Assembly (NCBI RefSeq): GCF_017355365.1
Contig: NZ_JADIJR010000022.1
Coordinates: 1 to 53,790 of the forward strand
Direction: 5' to 3'
DNA from: Microbacterium sp. SD291
GTDB taxonomy: Bacteria; Actinomycetota; Actinomycetes; Actinomycetales; Microbacteriaceae
DNA length: 53,790 bases
Each line of letters opens with the position of its first letter. Positions within the stretch are counted from its first letter, which is position 1. The notes under the pieces are model-generated. The model did not search any database and was not told the DNA's origin. It saw only the letters and a list, made by a program, of their open reading frames with translations. The position numbers and the translations under genes are program-made. Shown in pieces: positions 25,704 to 33,866 of the stretch.

Positions 25704-27155
25704 TCAGACCAGCGGGAGGGCGCCGTCGTACTCGGTCGAGGTGAGCTGCGGGCCGTCGTCGGCGCCGAACACCCTGGCGGTGCCGGGGTCGGTGTCCCAC
25801 GCACGCCAGCCCGGGTCGTGCCGGTGCAGGAACGACACGGCGGTCGCGTGCATGAGGTCGGCGAGACGCTGCGGCGGAGCAGGTCCCGCCAGACGGCGGA
25901 CGCGGGGCGCGTCGAGCACATCCCACCAGAACGGCACGTCCAGGCAGTGGCATGACCAGCCGAGCACGGGCGACACCCACGCGAACCGGTACGCCCACGT
26001 CGACTCGCCGTCCCGCGCCTCCGCGACGCTCACCACCAGTGAGCGGAACACCTCGTCGGCGATGTAGCGTCCGAGCAGGCCGATCGCGTTGCGGCGGTGC
26101 GCGCGGTTGGCGGCCAGCCAGCTGCGCCGCCGCGGCGCATCCTGCGCGAGCAGCGGCAGGGCGAGGCTCCGCGGCAGGTGGCGCAGGAACATCGGGGCCG
26201 TCTCCAGCGCGGTCGTGAACTCGTCGTCGGTCGCGCCGAGGAGGAGCGGCTTGCCTGCGCCGACGCCGGAGCGGAGGGAGTCGACGGTCGACTGCCGGAT
26301 CAGGTCGTCGTCGATCACCGGCCCCCACGGCACGCCATCGTGCAGCGGGGTGAGCAGGGCTGCGAGCCCGCGCTTGCCGAGCAGGCCCGCCTCGTACTGA
26401 CGCCGGGTGAGCCGGCGCTCGCTCGTGCTCCGGAATCCCCGCAGGTCGGGGCGGACGCCGGCCAGTTCGGCGAGGCGGATGCTGCGCTGCCGCGCGACGT
26501 CCCGCGGAATGTCGGCGAGTGCTCCGGAGAACGAGATCGCCCCCTGGAACAGATGCTGCGCCGACGGCATCCCGAGCAGCGTGAGCACCGCGCCGCCGCC
26601 TGCCGAGTGCCCGGCGATCGTCACCCGCCCCGCATCGCCGCCGAAGGCCGCGATGTTCCGCCGCACCCACTCCAGCGCCGCCAGCCAGTCGCGCACCCCG
26701 CGGTTGTCGGGCGCGCCGTCGATGACGCCGAAGCCGTCGAAGCCGAGCCGGTAGGAGACGGTCACCGTGACGACGCCGTCGCGGGTGAAGGTGCCGCCGT
26801 CGTACCAGGAGCCGACGGGGGAGCCGGCGGAGTAGCCGCCGCCGTGGAACCAGACGAGCACGGGCAGGGCAGCGGGGGCGAGCGACGGGGTGAAGACGTT
26901 GAGGTTGAGCGTCTCGGCGCCGGGGACGCTCGGCTCGGGGATGAAGGCCCCAGGCTCCTCGCGGCGCTGCGGCGTGGGGCCGTAGGCGATGGCATCGCGG
27001 AGCCCGCTCCATGGCTCGACGGGCTGCGGGGGGAGGAACCGGTTGACGCCGACCGGAGCGGCGGCGAACGGGATGCCGAGGAACGCCAGGTCTCGGGCAC
27101 GGCGGACCCCTCGGATCGGACCTTCCGCCGTCCCCACGACCGGATCTTCGCCCAT
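25704..27155 (-). CDS. Type B carboxylesterase/lipase family protein
   Basis: A 483-residue alpha/beta hydrolase of the carboxylesterase type B family: ETLNLNVFTP, oxyanion-hole WFHGGGY (about residues 103-109), nucleophile elbow AGHSAGG (about 183-189). The acid and catalytic His lie in the less conserved C-terminal third. No signal peptide is visible, so it is cytoplasmic. ATG 27155 was chosen over GTG 27164 because AGGAG is 8 nt upstream of the ATG. It is convergent with the amidohydrolase gene; the 48-bp gap contains a GGCCGGCCGGCC palindrome (25659-25670). Confidence 0.83.
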   Translation of the reverse strand: MGEDPVVGTAEGPIRGVRRARDLAFLGIPFAAAPVGVNRFLPPQPVEPWSGLRDAIAYGPTPQRREEPGAFIPEPSVPGAETLNLNVFTPSLAPAALPVLVWFHGGGYSAGSPVGSWYDGGTFTRDGVVTVTVSYRLGFDGFGVIDGAPDNRGVRDWLAALEWVRRNIAAFGGDAGRVTIAGHSAGGGAVLTLLGMPSAQHLFQGAISFSGALADIPRDVARQRSIRLAELAGVRPDLRGFRSTSERRLTRRQYEAGLLGKRGLAALLTPLHDGVPWGPVIDDDLIRQSTVDSLRSGVGAGKPLLLGATDDEFTTALETAPMFLRHLPRSLALPLLAQDAPRRRSWLAANRAHRRNAIGLLGRYIADEVFRSLVVSVAEARDGESTWAYRFAWVSPVLGWSCHCLDVPFWWDVLDAPRVRRLAGPAPPQRLADLMHATAVSFLHRHDPGWRAWDTDPGTARVFGADDGPQLTSTEYDGALPLV

Positions 27156-27220
27156 GCTGCTCACTCCTGGACCGCCAGTATGCAGTCGGATGCAGGGGCG
27201 GTCACGCTGCTTGCGCGAAC

Positions 27221-27259
27221 GCGCCGGATGTGCTGAGCCGTGCCCAGCGCATCCGGCGC
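27221..27259 (-). terminator. GC-rich hairpin downstream of the aminotransferase gene
   Basis: A 15-bp stem with one G.U-type mismatch (arms 27221-27235 and 27245-27259) and a 9-nt loop lies just after the stop of the aminotransferase gene on the - strand. No T-run follows, as is common for actinobacterial terminators, so this is a candidate only. Confidence 0.55.
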
Positions 27260-27268
27260 GTCAGCCGA

Positions 27269-28657
27269 TCAGGAGGAGGCGGCCTCGTCGGCGACGTCGA
27301 GCGCCTGATCGATCGCGGCGAGCCCGCGGACGAGCTCCTCCTCGGAGATCACCAGCGGGGGAGCGACGTGCACGCGGTTGAAGTGCGTGAACGGCCAGAC
27401 TCCCGCCCGCTTCGCCGCGGCGGCGAAGGCGGCCATCGGCGCGGCATCCGCGCCGGACGCGTTGAACGGCACCAGCGGCTCGCGCGTCTCCTTGTCGCGC
27501 ACCAGCTCGATCGCCCAGAACAGGCCGCGTCCGCGGACCTCTCCGACGGACGGGTGCTTGTCGACCCAGGAGCGCAGCGTCGGCTCGACGACGCGCGAGC
27601 CCAGGTCGCGCACGCGCTCCAGGATGCCGTCGCGGCGGAACACCTCGAAGGTGGCCACACCCGCGGCGCACGCGAGCGGATGACCGGAGTAGGTCAGCCC
27701 GCCGGCGAACGGCACTGTGTCGAACGCCCTCGCGATGCGGTCGCTGATGATCACCCCGCCGAGCGGCACGTAGCCGGAGTTCACGCCCTTGGCGAAGGTG
27801 ATGAGGTCGGACTTCGCGCCGACCGCATCGATGCCGAACCACTCGCCCAGGCGCCCGAAGCCGACCATGACCTCGTCGGCGATGTACACGATGCCGTAGC
27901 GGTCGCACAGCTCGCGCACGCCCTGCAGGTAGCCGGGCGGCGGGATCAGCACGCCGTTGGTGCCGACCACGGTCTCGATGATGATCGCCGCGATCGTCTG
28001 CGGGCCCTCGAGCTGGATCGTCTGCTCGAGGTGGGCGAGAGCCCGCTCAGACTCCTGCTCCGGGGTCTCCGCATGGAACGGCGAGCGGTAAAGGTACGGC
28101 CCGAAGAAGCGGACCGCACCGGTGTCGACCGTGTCGTTCGCCCAGCGCCGAGGATCGCCCGTGAGGGAGATCGCCGTCGCGGTGGAGCCGTGGTAGCTCC
28201 GGTACATCGAGAGCACCTTGCGCCGGCCCGTGGACTGCCTGGCCATGCGCACCGCGTACTCGTTCGCCTCGGCGCCGCCGTTGGTGAAGAAGACCTTCTC
28301 CATGCCGTCGGGCGCGACCTCGGCGATGAGCCGGGCGAGCTCGCCGCGGACGTCGTTCGCGACCGACGGCTGGATCGTCGCCAGCCGGCCGGCCTGCTGC
28401 TGGATCGCGGACACGAGGTCAGGATGCTGATGCCCGAGGTTCAGGTTCACCAGCTGGCTCGAGAAGTCGAGGTAGGCGTTGCCGGCGTAGTCCCAGAAAG
28501 TCGACCCCTCGCCCGCGGCGACGGGAAGCGGGTCGATCATTCCCTGCGCGCTCCACGAGTGGAACACGTGCCCGCGGTCGTCCGCGCGCACCTGCGCCTC
28601 CGCCTCGGCGGCCGGGAGGGGGTGCTCGGCACCGTGCCGGTCGATGTGGTTCGTCAT
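27269..28657 (-). CDS. Class III omega-amino acid aminotransferase
   Basis: A 462-residue fold-type I PLP enzyme. Visible are NLGHQHPDLVSAI, FFTNGGAEANEYAVRMAR (phosphate/PLP region), YHGST, IADEVMVGFGRLGEWF (PLP Asp) and DLITFAKGVNSGYVPLGG with the Schiff-base Lys at about residue 290. The HFNRVHVAPPLV tail resembles taurine/beta-alanine:pyruvate or 2-oxoglutarate aminotransferases. It follows the semialdehyde dehydrogenase gene by 12 nt in the same direction. The pair would convert beta-alanine (or 3-aminoisobutyrate) to a semialdehyde and then to acetyl-CoA or propionyl-CoA. Confidence 0.85.
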   Translation of the reverse strand: MTNHIDRHGAEHPLPAAEAEAQVRADDRGHVFHSWSAQGMIDPLPVAAGEGSTFWDYAGNAYLDFSSQLVNLNLGHQHPDLVSAIQQQAGRLATIQPSVANDVRGELARLIAEVAPDGMEKVFFTNGGAEANEYAVRMARQSTGRRKVLSMYRSYHGSTATAISLTGDPRRWANDTVDTGAVRFFGPYLYRSPFHAETPEQESERALAHLEQTIQLEGPQTIAAIIIETVVGTNGVLIPPPGYLQGVRELCDRYGIVYIADEVMVGFGRLGEWFGIDAVGAKSDLITFAKGVNSGYVPLGGVIISDRIARAFDTVPFAGGLTYSGHPLACAAGVATFEVFRRDGILERVRDLGSRVVEPTLRSWVDKHPSVGEVRGRGLFWAIELVRDKETREPLVPFNASGADAAPMAAFAAAAKRAGVWPFTHFNRVHVAPPLVISEEELVRGLAAIDQALDVADEAASS

Positions 28658-28669
28658 CTCAGTCCTCGT

Positions 28670-30154
28670 TCAGTGGTTGCTGGGGAAGCCCAGGTCGATC
28701 TGCGACGGCGTGTGGTCGGGCCAGCGGGTGGTGACGACCTTGGAACGAGTGTAGAAGTGCACGGACTCGGGGCCGTAGATGTGCGAGTCGCCGAACAGCG
28801 AGTCCTTCCAGCCGCCGAACGAGAACGCGCCGACCGGCACCGGGATCGGCACGTTCACGCCGACCATGCCGACCTCGATGTCGAACTCGTACTGGCGGGC
28901 CGTGCCGCCGTCGCGCGTGAAGATCGCGGTGCCGTTGCCGTACGCGTTCGAGTTCACGAGCTCCACGGCCTCCGAGTAGTTCTCCACCCGGACGACGGAG
29001 AGCACGGGGCCGAAGATCTCGTCCTCGTAGACCTTCATGCCGGGGGCGACCTGATCGATCAGGCTGACGCCGATGAAGAAGCCGTCAGAGTCGAACTGCT
29101 GCGTCGTGCCGTCGACGACGACCTTGGCGCCCTCGGCGGCGGCTCCTGTGACGTAGGAGGCGACGCGGTCACGGTGCTCGCGGGTGATCAGCGGGCCCAT
29201 CTCGCTCGCGGCGTCGTCTCCGGCGCCGATGGTCAGGCCCTCGATGCGGGAGGCGATCGCCGCGATCAGGTCGTCGGCGACGTCGCCGACCGCGACCAGC
29301 ACGGAGACCGCCATGCAGCGTTCGCCGGCGGAGCCGTAGGCGGCGGAGATCGCGGCGTCCGCGGCCGCATCGATGTCGGCATCCGGCATCACGACCATGT
29401 GGTTCTTCGCGCCGCCGAGGGCCTGGACGCGCTTGCCGTTGGTGGAGGCGCGCTGATAGACCGAACGGGCGATCGGGGTGGAGCCGACGAAGCTGATCGC
29501 CTTGACCTTCGGCGAGTCGAGCAGCGCGTCGACGGCCTCCTTGTCGCCGTTGACGACGTTGAGGACGCCGGCCGGAAGGCCGGCCTCGAGGAAGAGGTTG
29601 GCCAGCCAGACCGCGGCCGACGGGTCCTTCTCGCTGGGCTTGAGGACGACGGTGTTGCCGCAGGCGATCGCCGAGGCGATCATCCACAGCGGCACCATCA
29701 CCGGGAAGTTGAACGGGGTGATCGCGGCGACGACGCCGACCGGCTGCTTGACGGAGTGCACGTCGACTCCGCGGGAGACCTGCTCGCTGCGCTCGCCCTT
29801 GAGCAGGTGCACGAGGCCGGCGGCGAACTCGACGTTCTCGATGCCGCGGGAGACCTCGCCCGCCGCATCCGAGAGCACCTTGCCGTGCTCGCTGGTGACG
29901 ATCGCGGCGAGCTCGGGAGTGCGGTCCTTCAGGAGCTGGCGCAGGCGGAAGAAGACGTCGGCGCGCTTGATCAGGCTGGTCTCGCGCCAGGCGGGGAGGG
30001 CAGCGGCGGCCGCGGCGATGGCGGTCTCGACCTCGGCGGTCGACGCGAACGCGACCTGCTTCGAGACCTGGCCGGTGGCCGGATCGAAGACCTGGCCGGT
30101 GCGGGCGGCCTCGGCGGTCTCGACTCCGTTGATGACGTGACGGACGATGTCCAC
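28670..30154 (-). CDS. mmsA: CoA-acylating methylmalonate/malonate-semialdehyde dehydrogenase
   Basis: A 494-residue ALDH-superfamily enzyme of the MmsA/IolA type, oxidising (methyl)malonate semialdehyde with CoA and NAD+ to propionyl-CoA or acetyl-CoA plus CO2. Signatures: AITPFNFPVMVPLWM, LGGAKNHMVVMPDAD (replacing the usual LELGGK, a hallmark of the acylating group, which lacks the general-base Glu), SAGERCMAVSV with Cys280, and GVNVPIPVPVGAFSFGGWK. GTG 30154 has AGGAG upstream and was chosen over a longer ORF that would run into the promoter. First gene of a two-gene operon with the aminotransferase. Confidence 0.93.
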   Translation of the reverse strand: MDIVRHVINGVETAEAARTGQVFDPATGQVSKQVAFASTAEVETAIAAAAAALPAWRETSLIKRADVFFRLRQLLKDRTPELAAIVTSEHGKVLSDAAGEVSRGIENVEFAAGLVHLLKGERSEQVSRGVDVHSVKQPVGVVAAITPFNFPVMVPLWMIASAIACGNTVVLKPSEKDPSAAVWLANLFLEAGLPAGVLNVVNGDKEAVDALLDSPKVKAISFVGSTPIARSVYQRASTNGKRVQALGGAKNHMVVMPDADIDAAADAAISAAYGSAGERCMAVSVLVAVGDVADDLIAAIASRIEGLTIGAGDDAASEMGPLITREHRDRVASYVTGAAAEGAKVVVDGTTQQFDSDGFFIGVSLIDQVAPGMKVYEDEIFGPVLSVVRVENYSEAVELVNSNAYGNGTAIFTRDGGTARQYEFDIEVGMVGVNVPIPVPVGAFSFGGWKDSLFGDSHIYGPESVHFYTRSKVVTTRWPDHTPSQIDLGFPSNH

Positions 30155-30255
30155 GAATTCTCCTCGATGTGGGGGATGTGCGTGATCGAACAATCTGACC
30201 GACATTCGATACGCTGGCTTGCATCAATGATCACAGAGCAGAGAGGGGCATCCAG
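30155..30255. promoter_or_regulatory. Divergent mmsA/pucR control region
   Basis: This 101-bp gap contains the inverted repeat ATCGAA (30185-30190) / TTCGAT (30205-30210) with a 14-nt spacer, a plausible dimer site for the divergent PucR regulator. A TGCATCA at 30220-30226, close to TGATCA, resembles the half-sites of the operator at 35853, though with different spacing. Confidence 0.45.
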
Positions 30256-31803
30256 GTGTCAGAGCGTCAGGACTTCGACGAGTATCGGACAGAACGTCCG
30301 GCACGGGAAGCCGATGCGCTGCTCACGGTCGCCGACGTGCTCGCGATGCCGGCGCTGCAGGCCGGATCCCCCGACGTGATCGTGGGCGGTGGCGCCCTCG
30401 AGGCGGCGGTGCGCTGGGCGCACGTCTCGGACAGTGCGGGCGTCGCCCGGCTTCTCGACGGCGGTGAACTGCTGCTCAGCACGGGGGCCGGATGGCCGGA
30501 TGACCCTGCCGCACTGCGGGAGTTCGCCGTCGGCCTGCACTCTTCCGGCGTGGCGGGGATCGTGGTCGAGCTCGGCGGCGCGCATGCGGTGATCCCGGAT
30601 GCTGTGGTGGATGTCTGCACCGAGGCGGGGCTCGCGCTGATCGCGCTGACGAGCGAGGTGAAGTTCGTGGCGGTCACCGAGGCGGTGCACCGCGCGCTGA
30701 TTGCGGCGCAGACCGGCGCGCTGCGCGAGCGCCAGCACCTGCACGAGCTGTTCACGGCGCTGAGCCTGCGCGGAGCGCCCGCAGACGTCGTCGTCGCCGA
30801 GACCGCACGGGCGCTCGGAGCGCCGGTGCTGCTGGAGAACCTCGCCCACGAGGTGATCGCCCAGGAGAGCCTGCGGATGCCGGTGGCCGACGCCGTCAGG
30901 AGCCGTCATCGCTCGGATGCCGAGCGGATCCCCGTGCAGGCCAGGGGCGTCCGCTGGGGGACCCTGATCGGCCTGCCCGGACCGGCGCACCCCGCCGGCC
31001 GGCTCACCGTGCTCGAGCAGGGGGCGACGGCCCTCGCTTTCGGCTGCCTCGCCGACGGCGGGGACACGGAGTGGGCGCTGCTCGCCCAGCGCGGCGTGAT
31101 CGACGACCTCCTCGGCGCGCGGTTCGCGAGTGCCGACGACATCGCCGCCCGGCTCGAGGCCGGCGGCTTCCGCGTCGCCGGCAGACGATGCCACGGCATC
31201 CTGCTGCGGGGCACCGGCTCGATCAGCGACCTCGCCTACCGCGCGCGACTCGCCGGGTGCGCCGTGGTCGCCGCTCGCGTTGGCGATGACGACGTCGCGC
31301 TGCTGTCGCTGCCGGCATCCGCCGTTCTGGGCGATGACATGCTCGCCAAGATCGCCGGCCCCGATCGCACGGTCTTCGTCGGGCCCCCGGCCGATGAGGT
31401 GCTCGACCTGCTCGCGTCGCTGCGCGCCGCGCGGGACCTCGCAGACAGCGACCCCTCCGATGCCGGTCCTCGGATCCGCCGCGTCGACGGCCGCCCGCTG
31501 GAGCGCCTGGTCGCCCGGCTCCGCGACGATCACCGGCTGCACGAGCACAGCGAGCGGATGCTGGCCCCGCTGATCCGCCACGACCGCGAGCGCCGCGGCG
31601 ACCTGCTGGACGTGCTGTCAGCACTCGTCGCGCACCCGGGCAACCGCTCGGCGGCCGCAGCGGCCAGCCACCTGTCGCGGTCGGTGTTCTACCAGCGGCT
31701 CACCCTGATCGCGGACCTGCTCGACGCGGATCTCGATGACGGCGAGACCCTTGCGGCGCTCCACCTCGCGCTGCTGGCCAGGCGGCGCACCGCATCCTCC
31801 TAG
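30256..31803 (+). CDS. PucR-family transcriptional regulator
   Basis: A 515-residue regulator with an N-terminal PucR/purine-catabolism sensing domain (about residues 20-150; LLTVADVLAMPALQAGSPDVIVGGGALEAAVRWAHVSD is typical), a middle GGDEF-like degenerate region and a C-terminal helix-turn-helix (about 450-510; LLDVLSALVAHPGNRSAAAAASHLSRSVFYQRLTLIADLLD). PucR proteins typically activate neighbouring catabolic genes in response to a substrate. It is divergent from mmsA-aminotransferase, which are its likely targets. GTG start with GAGAGGGG upstream. Confidence 0.88.
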   Translation: MSERQDFDEYRTERPAREADALLTVADVLAMPALQAGSPDVIVGGGALEAAVRWAHVSDSAGVARLLDGGELLLSTGAGWPDDPAALREFAVGLHSSGVAGIVVELGGAHAVIPDAVVDVCTEAGLALIALTSEVKFVAVTEAVHRALIAAQTGALRERQHLHELFTALSLRGAPADVVVAETARALGAPVLLENLAHEVIAQESLRMPVADAVRSRHRSDAERIPVQARGVRWGTLIGLPGPAHPAGRLTVLEQGATALAFGCLADGGDTEWALLAQRGVIDDLLGARFASADDIAARLEAGGFRVAGRRCHGILLRGTGSISDLAYRARLAGCAVVAARVGDDDVALLSLPASAVLGDDMLAKIAGPDRTVFVGPPADEVLDLLASLRAARDLADSDPSDAGPRIRRVDGRPLERLVARLRDDHRLHEHSERMLAPLIRHDRERRGDLLDVLSALVAHPGNRSAAAAASHLSRSVFYQRLTLIADLLDADLDDGETLAALHLALLARRRTASS

Positions 31804-31820
31804 CCGCCCGGCCCCGCCCC

Positions 31821-31839
31821 GCCCAGCCCAGCCCAGCCC
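31821..31839. repeat. Short GCCCA tandem repeat
   Basis: Three perfect GCCCA units followed by GCCC directly abut the 20-bp inverted repeat that starts at 31839, in the gap between the convergent pucR and aminotransferase genes. Confidence 0.7.
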
Positions 31840-31899
31840 GCGAGACTTCACGAATGTCTCGAAATCGGGCCGAATCCGTGACATTCGTGAAGTCTCGCG
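31839..31899. repeat. 20-bp perfect inverted repeat between convergent genes (REP-like or bidirectional terminator)
   Basis: Perfect arms 31839-31858 and 31880-31899 (each containing GAGACTTCACGAATGTC or its complement) enclose a 21-nt loop. It sits 36 bp after the pucR stop and 13 bp before the stop of the convergent aminotransferase gene. There is no T-run. The stem is unusually long and less GC-rich than its surroundings, and from memory similar sequences recur between genes in Microbacteriaceae. Confidence 0.8.
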
Positions 31900-31911
31900 A
31901 GTTGTGGCGGG

Positions 31912-33312
31912 TCAGAGGACGCTCTGCGCCCGGGTGAGCACGTCTCGGAGGATCTGCTCGATCTCGCGGAACTCCGGCTGCCCGATGGTCAGCGGCGGCG
32001 CCAGCTGGATGACGGGGTCGCCCCGGTCGTCGGCGCGGCAGTAGAGCCCGGCCTCGTAGAGGGCGGGGGAGAGGAAGCCGCGCAGCAGGCGCTCGGACTC
32101 GGCATCGTCGAAGGTCTCGCGGGTCGCCTTGTCCTTGACCAGCTCGATGCCGAAGAAGTATCCGTCGCCGCGGACGTCGCCGACGATCGGCAGGTCGAGG
32201 AGCTTCTCGAGCTCCGCCCGGAACAGGGGCGAGTTCTCGCGCACGTGGCCGTTCAGGTTCTCCTCGTCGAAGATCGCGAGGTTCTCCAGCGCGACCGCCG
32301 CCGAGACGGGATGCCCGCCGAACGTGTAGCCGTGGTAGAACGTCGTATCGCCCTTCGAGAACGGCTCGTAGATGCGGTCGCTGACGATCGTCGCGCCGAT
32401 GGGGGAGTAGCCGCTGGTCATGCCCTTGGCGCAGGTGATCATGTCGGGCACGAAACCCATGCCGGTGCATGCGAAGGTGTGACCGAGGCGGCCGAACGCG
32501 CAGATGACCTCGTCGGAGACCAGCAGCACGTCGTGCCTGTCGCAGATCTCGCGCACCCTGGCGAAGTAGCCGGGAGGGGGCGGGAAGCAGCCGCCGGAGT
32601 TCTGCACGGGCTCGAGGAAGACCGCGGCCACGGTCTCCGGTCCTTCGAACAGGATCATCTCCTCGATGCGGTCGGCCGCCCAGCGGCCGAAGGCCTCCAC
32701 ATCATCGGCGGGTGCGCCCATCTCGGCGGCACGGTAGAAGTTCGTGTTCGGCACGCGGAACCCGCCGGGGGTGACCGGCTCGAACATCGCCTTCATCGCG
32801 GGGATGCCTGTGATCGCCAGCGCGCCCTGCGGGGTGCCGTGATAGGCGATCGCCCGGGAGATGACCTTGTGCTTGGTGGGCTGGCCCATCAGCTTCCAGT
32901 ACTGCTTCGCGAGCTTGAACGCGGTCTCGACGGCCTCGCCGCCGCCGGTGGAGAAGAACACCCGGTTGAGGTCGCCGGGTGCCTCCTCTGCCAGCCGGTC
33001 GGCGAGCTCGATCGCCGCGGGATGCGCGTAGGACCACAGCGGGAAGAACGACAGCTCGGACGCCTGCTTCGCGGCGGCGTGCGCGAGGCGGCGACGGCCG
33101 TGCCCTGCGTTCACGACGAAGAGGCCGGCGAGGCCGTCGAAGTACTCCTTGCCCTTCGAGTCCCAGATGCGGTGGCCGTCGCCCTTGACGATGATCGGCA
33201 CGCCGGATTTCTCCATCGTGGACTGCCGGGTGAAATGCATCCAGAGGTGGTCCTTGGCCATCGCCTGGAGCTCGGCCTCGGTCGGGATCGTGCGGGTGGT
33301 GGCGATGCTCAT
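31912..33312 (-). CDS. Class III aminotransferase (diamine/omega-amino acid type)
   Basis: A 466-residue PLP aminotransferase: MHFTRQSTM near the N-terminus, DGLAGLFVVNAGHGRR, FFSTGGGEAVETAFKLAKQYW, YHGTPQGALAITG, DEVICAFGRLG and DMITCAKGMTSGYSPIGA with the Schiff-base Lys at about residue 290, then YHGYTFGGHPVSAAVALENL. This resembles putrescine/polyamine:pyruvate aminotransferases (SpuC group) and their actinobacterial relatives. The substrate is probably an amine or omega-amino acid. It overlaps the upstream Lrp-type regulator gene by 4 nt (ATGA), so the two are cotranscribed. Confidence 0.85.
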   Translation of the reverse strand: MSIATTRTIPTEAELQAMAKDHLWMHFTRQSTMEKSGVPIIVKGDGHRIWDSKGKEYFDGLAGLFVVNAGHGRRRLAHAAAKQASELSFFPLWSYAHPAAIELADRLAEEAPGDLNRVFFSTGGGEAVETAFKLAKQYWKLMGQPTKHKVISRAIAYHGTPQGALAITGIPAMKAMFEPVTPGGFRVPNTNFYRAAEMGAPADDVEAFGRWAADRIEEMILFEGPETVAAVFLEPVQNSGGCFPPPPGYFARVREICDRHDVLLVSDEVICAFGRLGHTFACTGMGFVPDMITCAKGMTSGYSPIGATIVSDRIYEPFSKGDTTFYHGYTFGGHPVSAAVALENLAIFDEENLNGHVRENSPLFRAELEKLLDLPIVGDVRGDGYFFGIELVKDKATRETFDDAESERLLRGFLSPALYEAGLYCRADDRGDPVIQLAPPLTIGQPEFREIEQILRDVLTRAQSVL

Positions 33313-33776
33313 CTGGTCCCCCAGTTGTAGAGCTGCTTCTGCAGCTTGGCGTAGATGAAGGTTTCGGTGGACAGCACGCCCTCGATCGGGCGGATGCTGT
33401 CGTTGATCGTCGCCAGGAGGTCCTCGTCGTCCTCGCAGACGACCTCGGCGAGGATGTCGAAGGATCCGACGGTGATCACGACGTAGTCGATGGCGTCGAT
33501 CGCGGCGACCGCCTCGGCCACGACCCTCGTGTCGCCGGTGACGCGGATGCCGATCATCGCCTGCCGGCGGAAGCCGAGCTGCATCGGGTCGGTGACGGCG
33601 ACGATCTGCATCACTCCCGAATCGGTCAGCCGCTGCACGCGCTGGCGGACAGCGGCCTCGCTGAGGCCGACCACGCGGCCGATGTCGGAGTACGAGCGCC
33701 GCCCGTCCTCCTGCAGCAGCTCGATGATCGTCTTCGAGACATCATCGAGTGCGGGATGTTTCTTCGTCGAAACCAT
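33309..33776 (-). CDS. Lrp/AsnC-family transcriptional regulator
   Basis: A 155-residue feast/famine regulator: N-terminal helix-turn-helix (about residues 10-55; LDDVSKTIIELLQEDGRRSYSDIGRVVGLSEAAVRQRVQRL) and a C-terminal RAM ligand-binding domain (about 68-145; MIGIRVTGDTRVVAEAVAAIDAIDYVVITVGSFDILAEVVC). It probably regulates its own operon with the downstream aminotransferase, responding to an amino acid or amine. Its start codon lies at the foot of a hairpin (33776-33794). Confidence 0.9.
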   Translation of the reverse strand: MVSTKKHPALDDVSKTIIELLQEDGRRSYSDIGRVVGLSEAAVRQRVQRLTDSGVMQIVAVTDPMQLGFRRQAMIGIRVTGDTRVVAEAVAAIDAIDYVVITVGSFDILAEVVCEDDEDLLATINDSIRPIEGVLSTETFIYAKLQKQLYNWGTR

Positions 33777-33794
33777 GGTGCGATCTTCGCACCA
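33776..33794 (-). promoter_or_regulatory. Hairpin/operator at the lrp start codon
   Basis: TGGTGCG (33776-33782) and CGCACCA (33788-33794) form a perfect 7-bp stem with a 5-nt loop. On the - strand the stem runs into the start codon of the Lrp-type gene. It could be an autoregulatory binding site or an mRNA structure that limits initiation. The 70 bp beyond it (33795-33866) are AT-rich and probably hold the promoter. Confidence 0.5.
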
Positions 33795-33866
33795 GAATTC
33801 ACTATTTGCAACTGATTTCGAAGGTGTAAAGGTGATTAGCCTCCGAAATCGACCGTATTCGTCAGT

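Noticed and set aside
27230..30379. 1049-codon open frame on the + strand opposite the aminotransferase and mmsA genes
   Set aside because: It is antisense to two genes with clear family motifs. Such long open shadows are expected opposite high-GC genes, and its translation is low-complexity with no recognisable domain.
31821..31839. CRISPR or other array from the GCCCA units
   Set aside because: Only three 5-bp units without spacers. It is a simple-sequence tract next to an inverted repeat.
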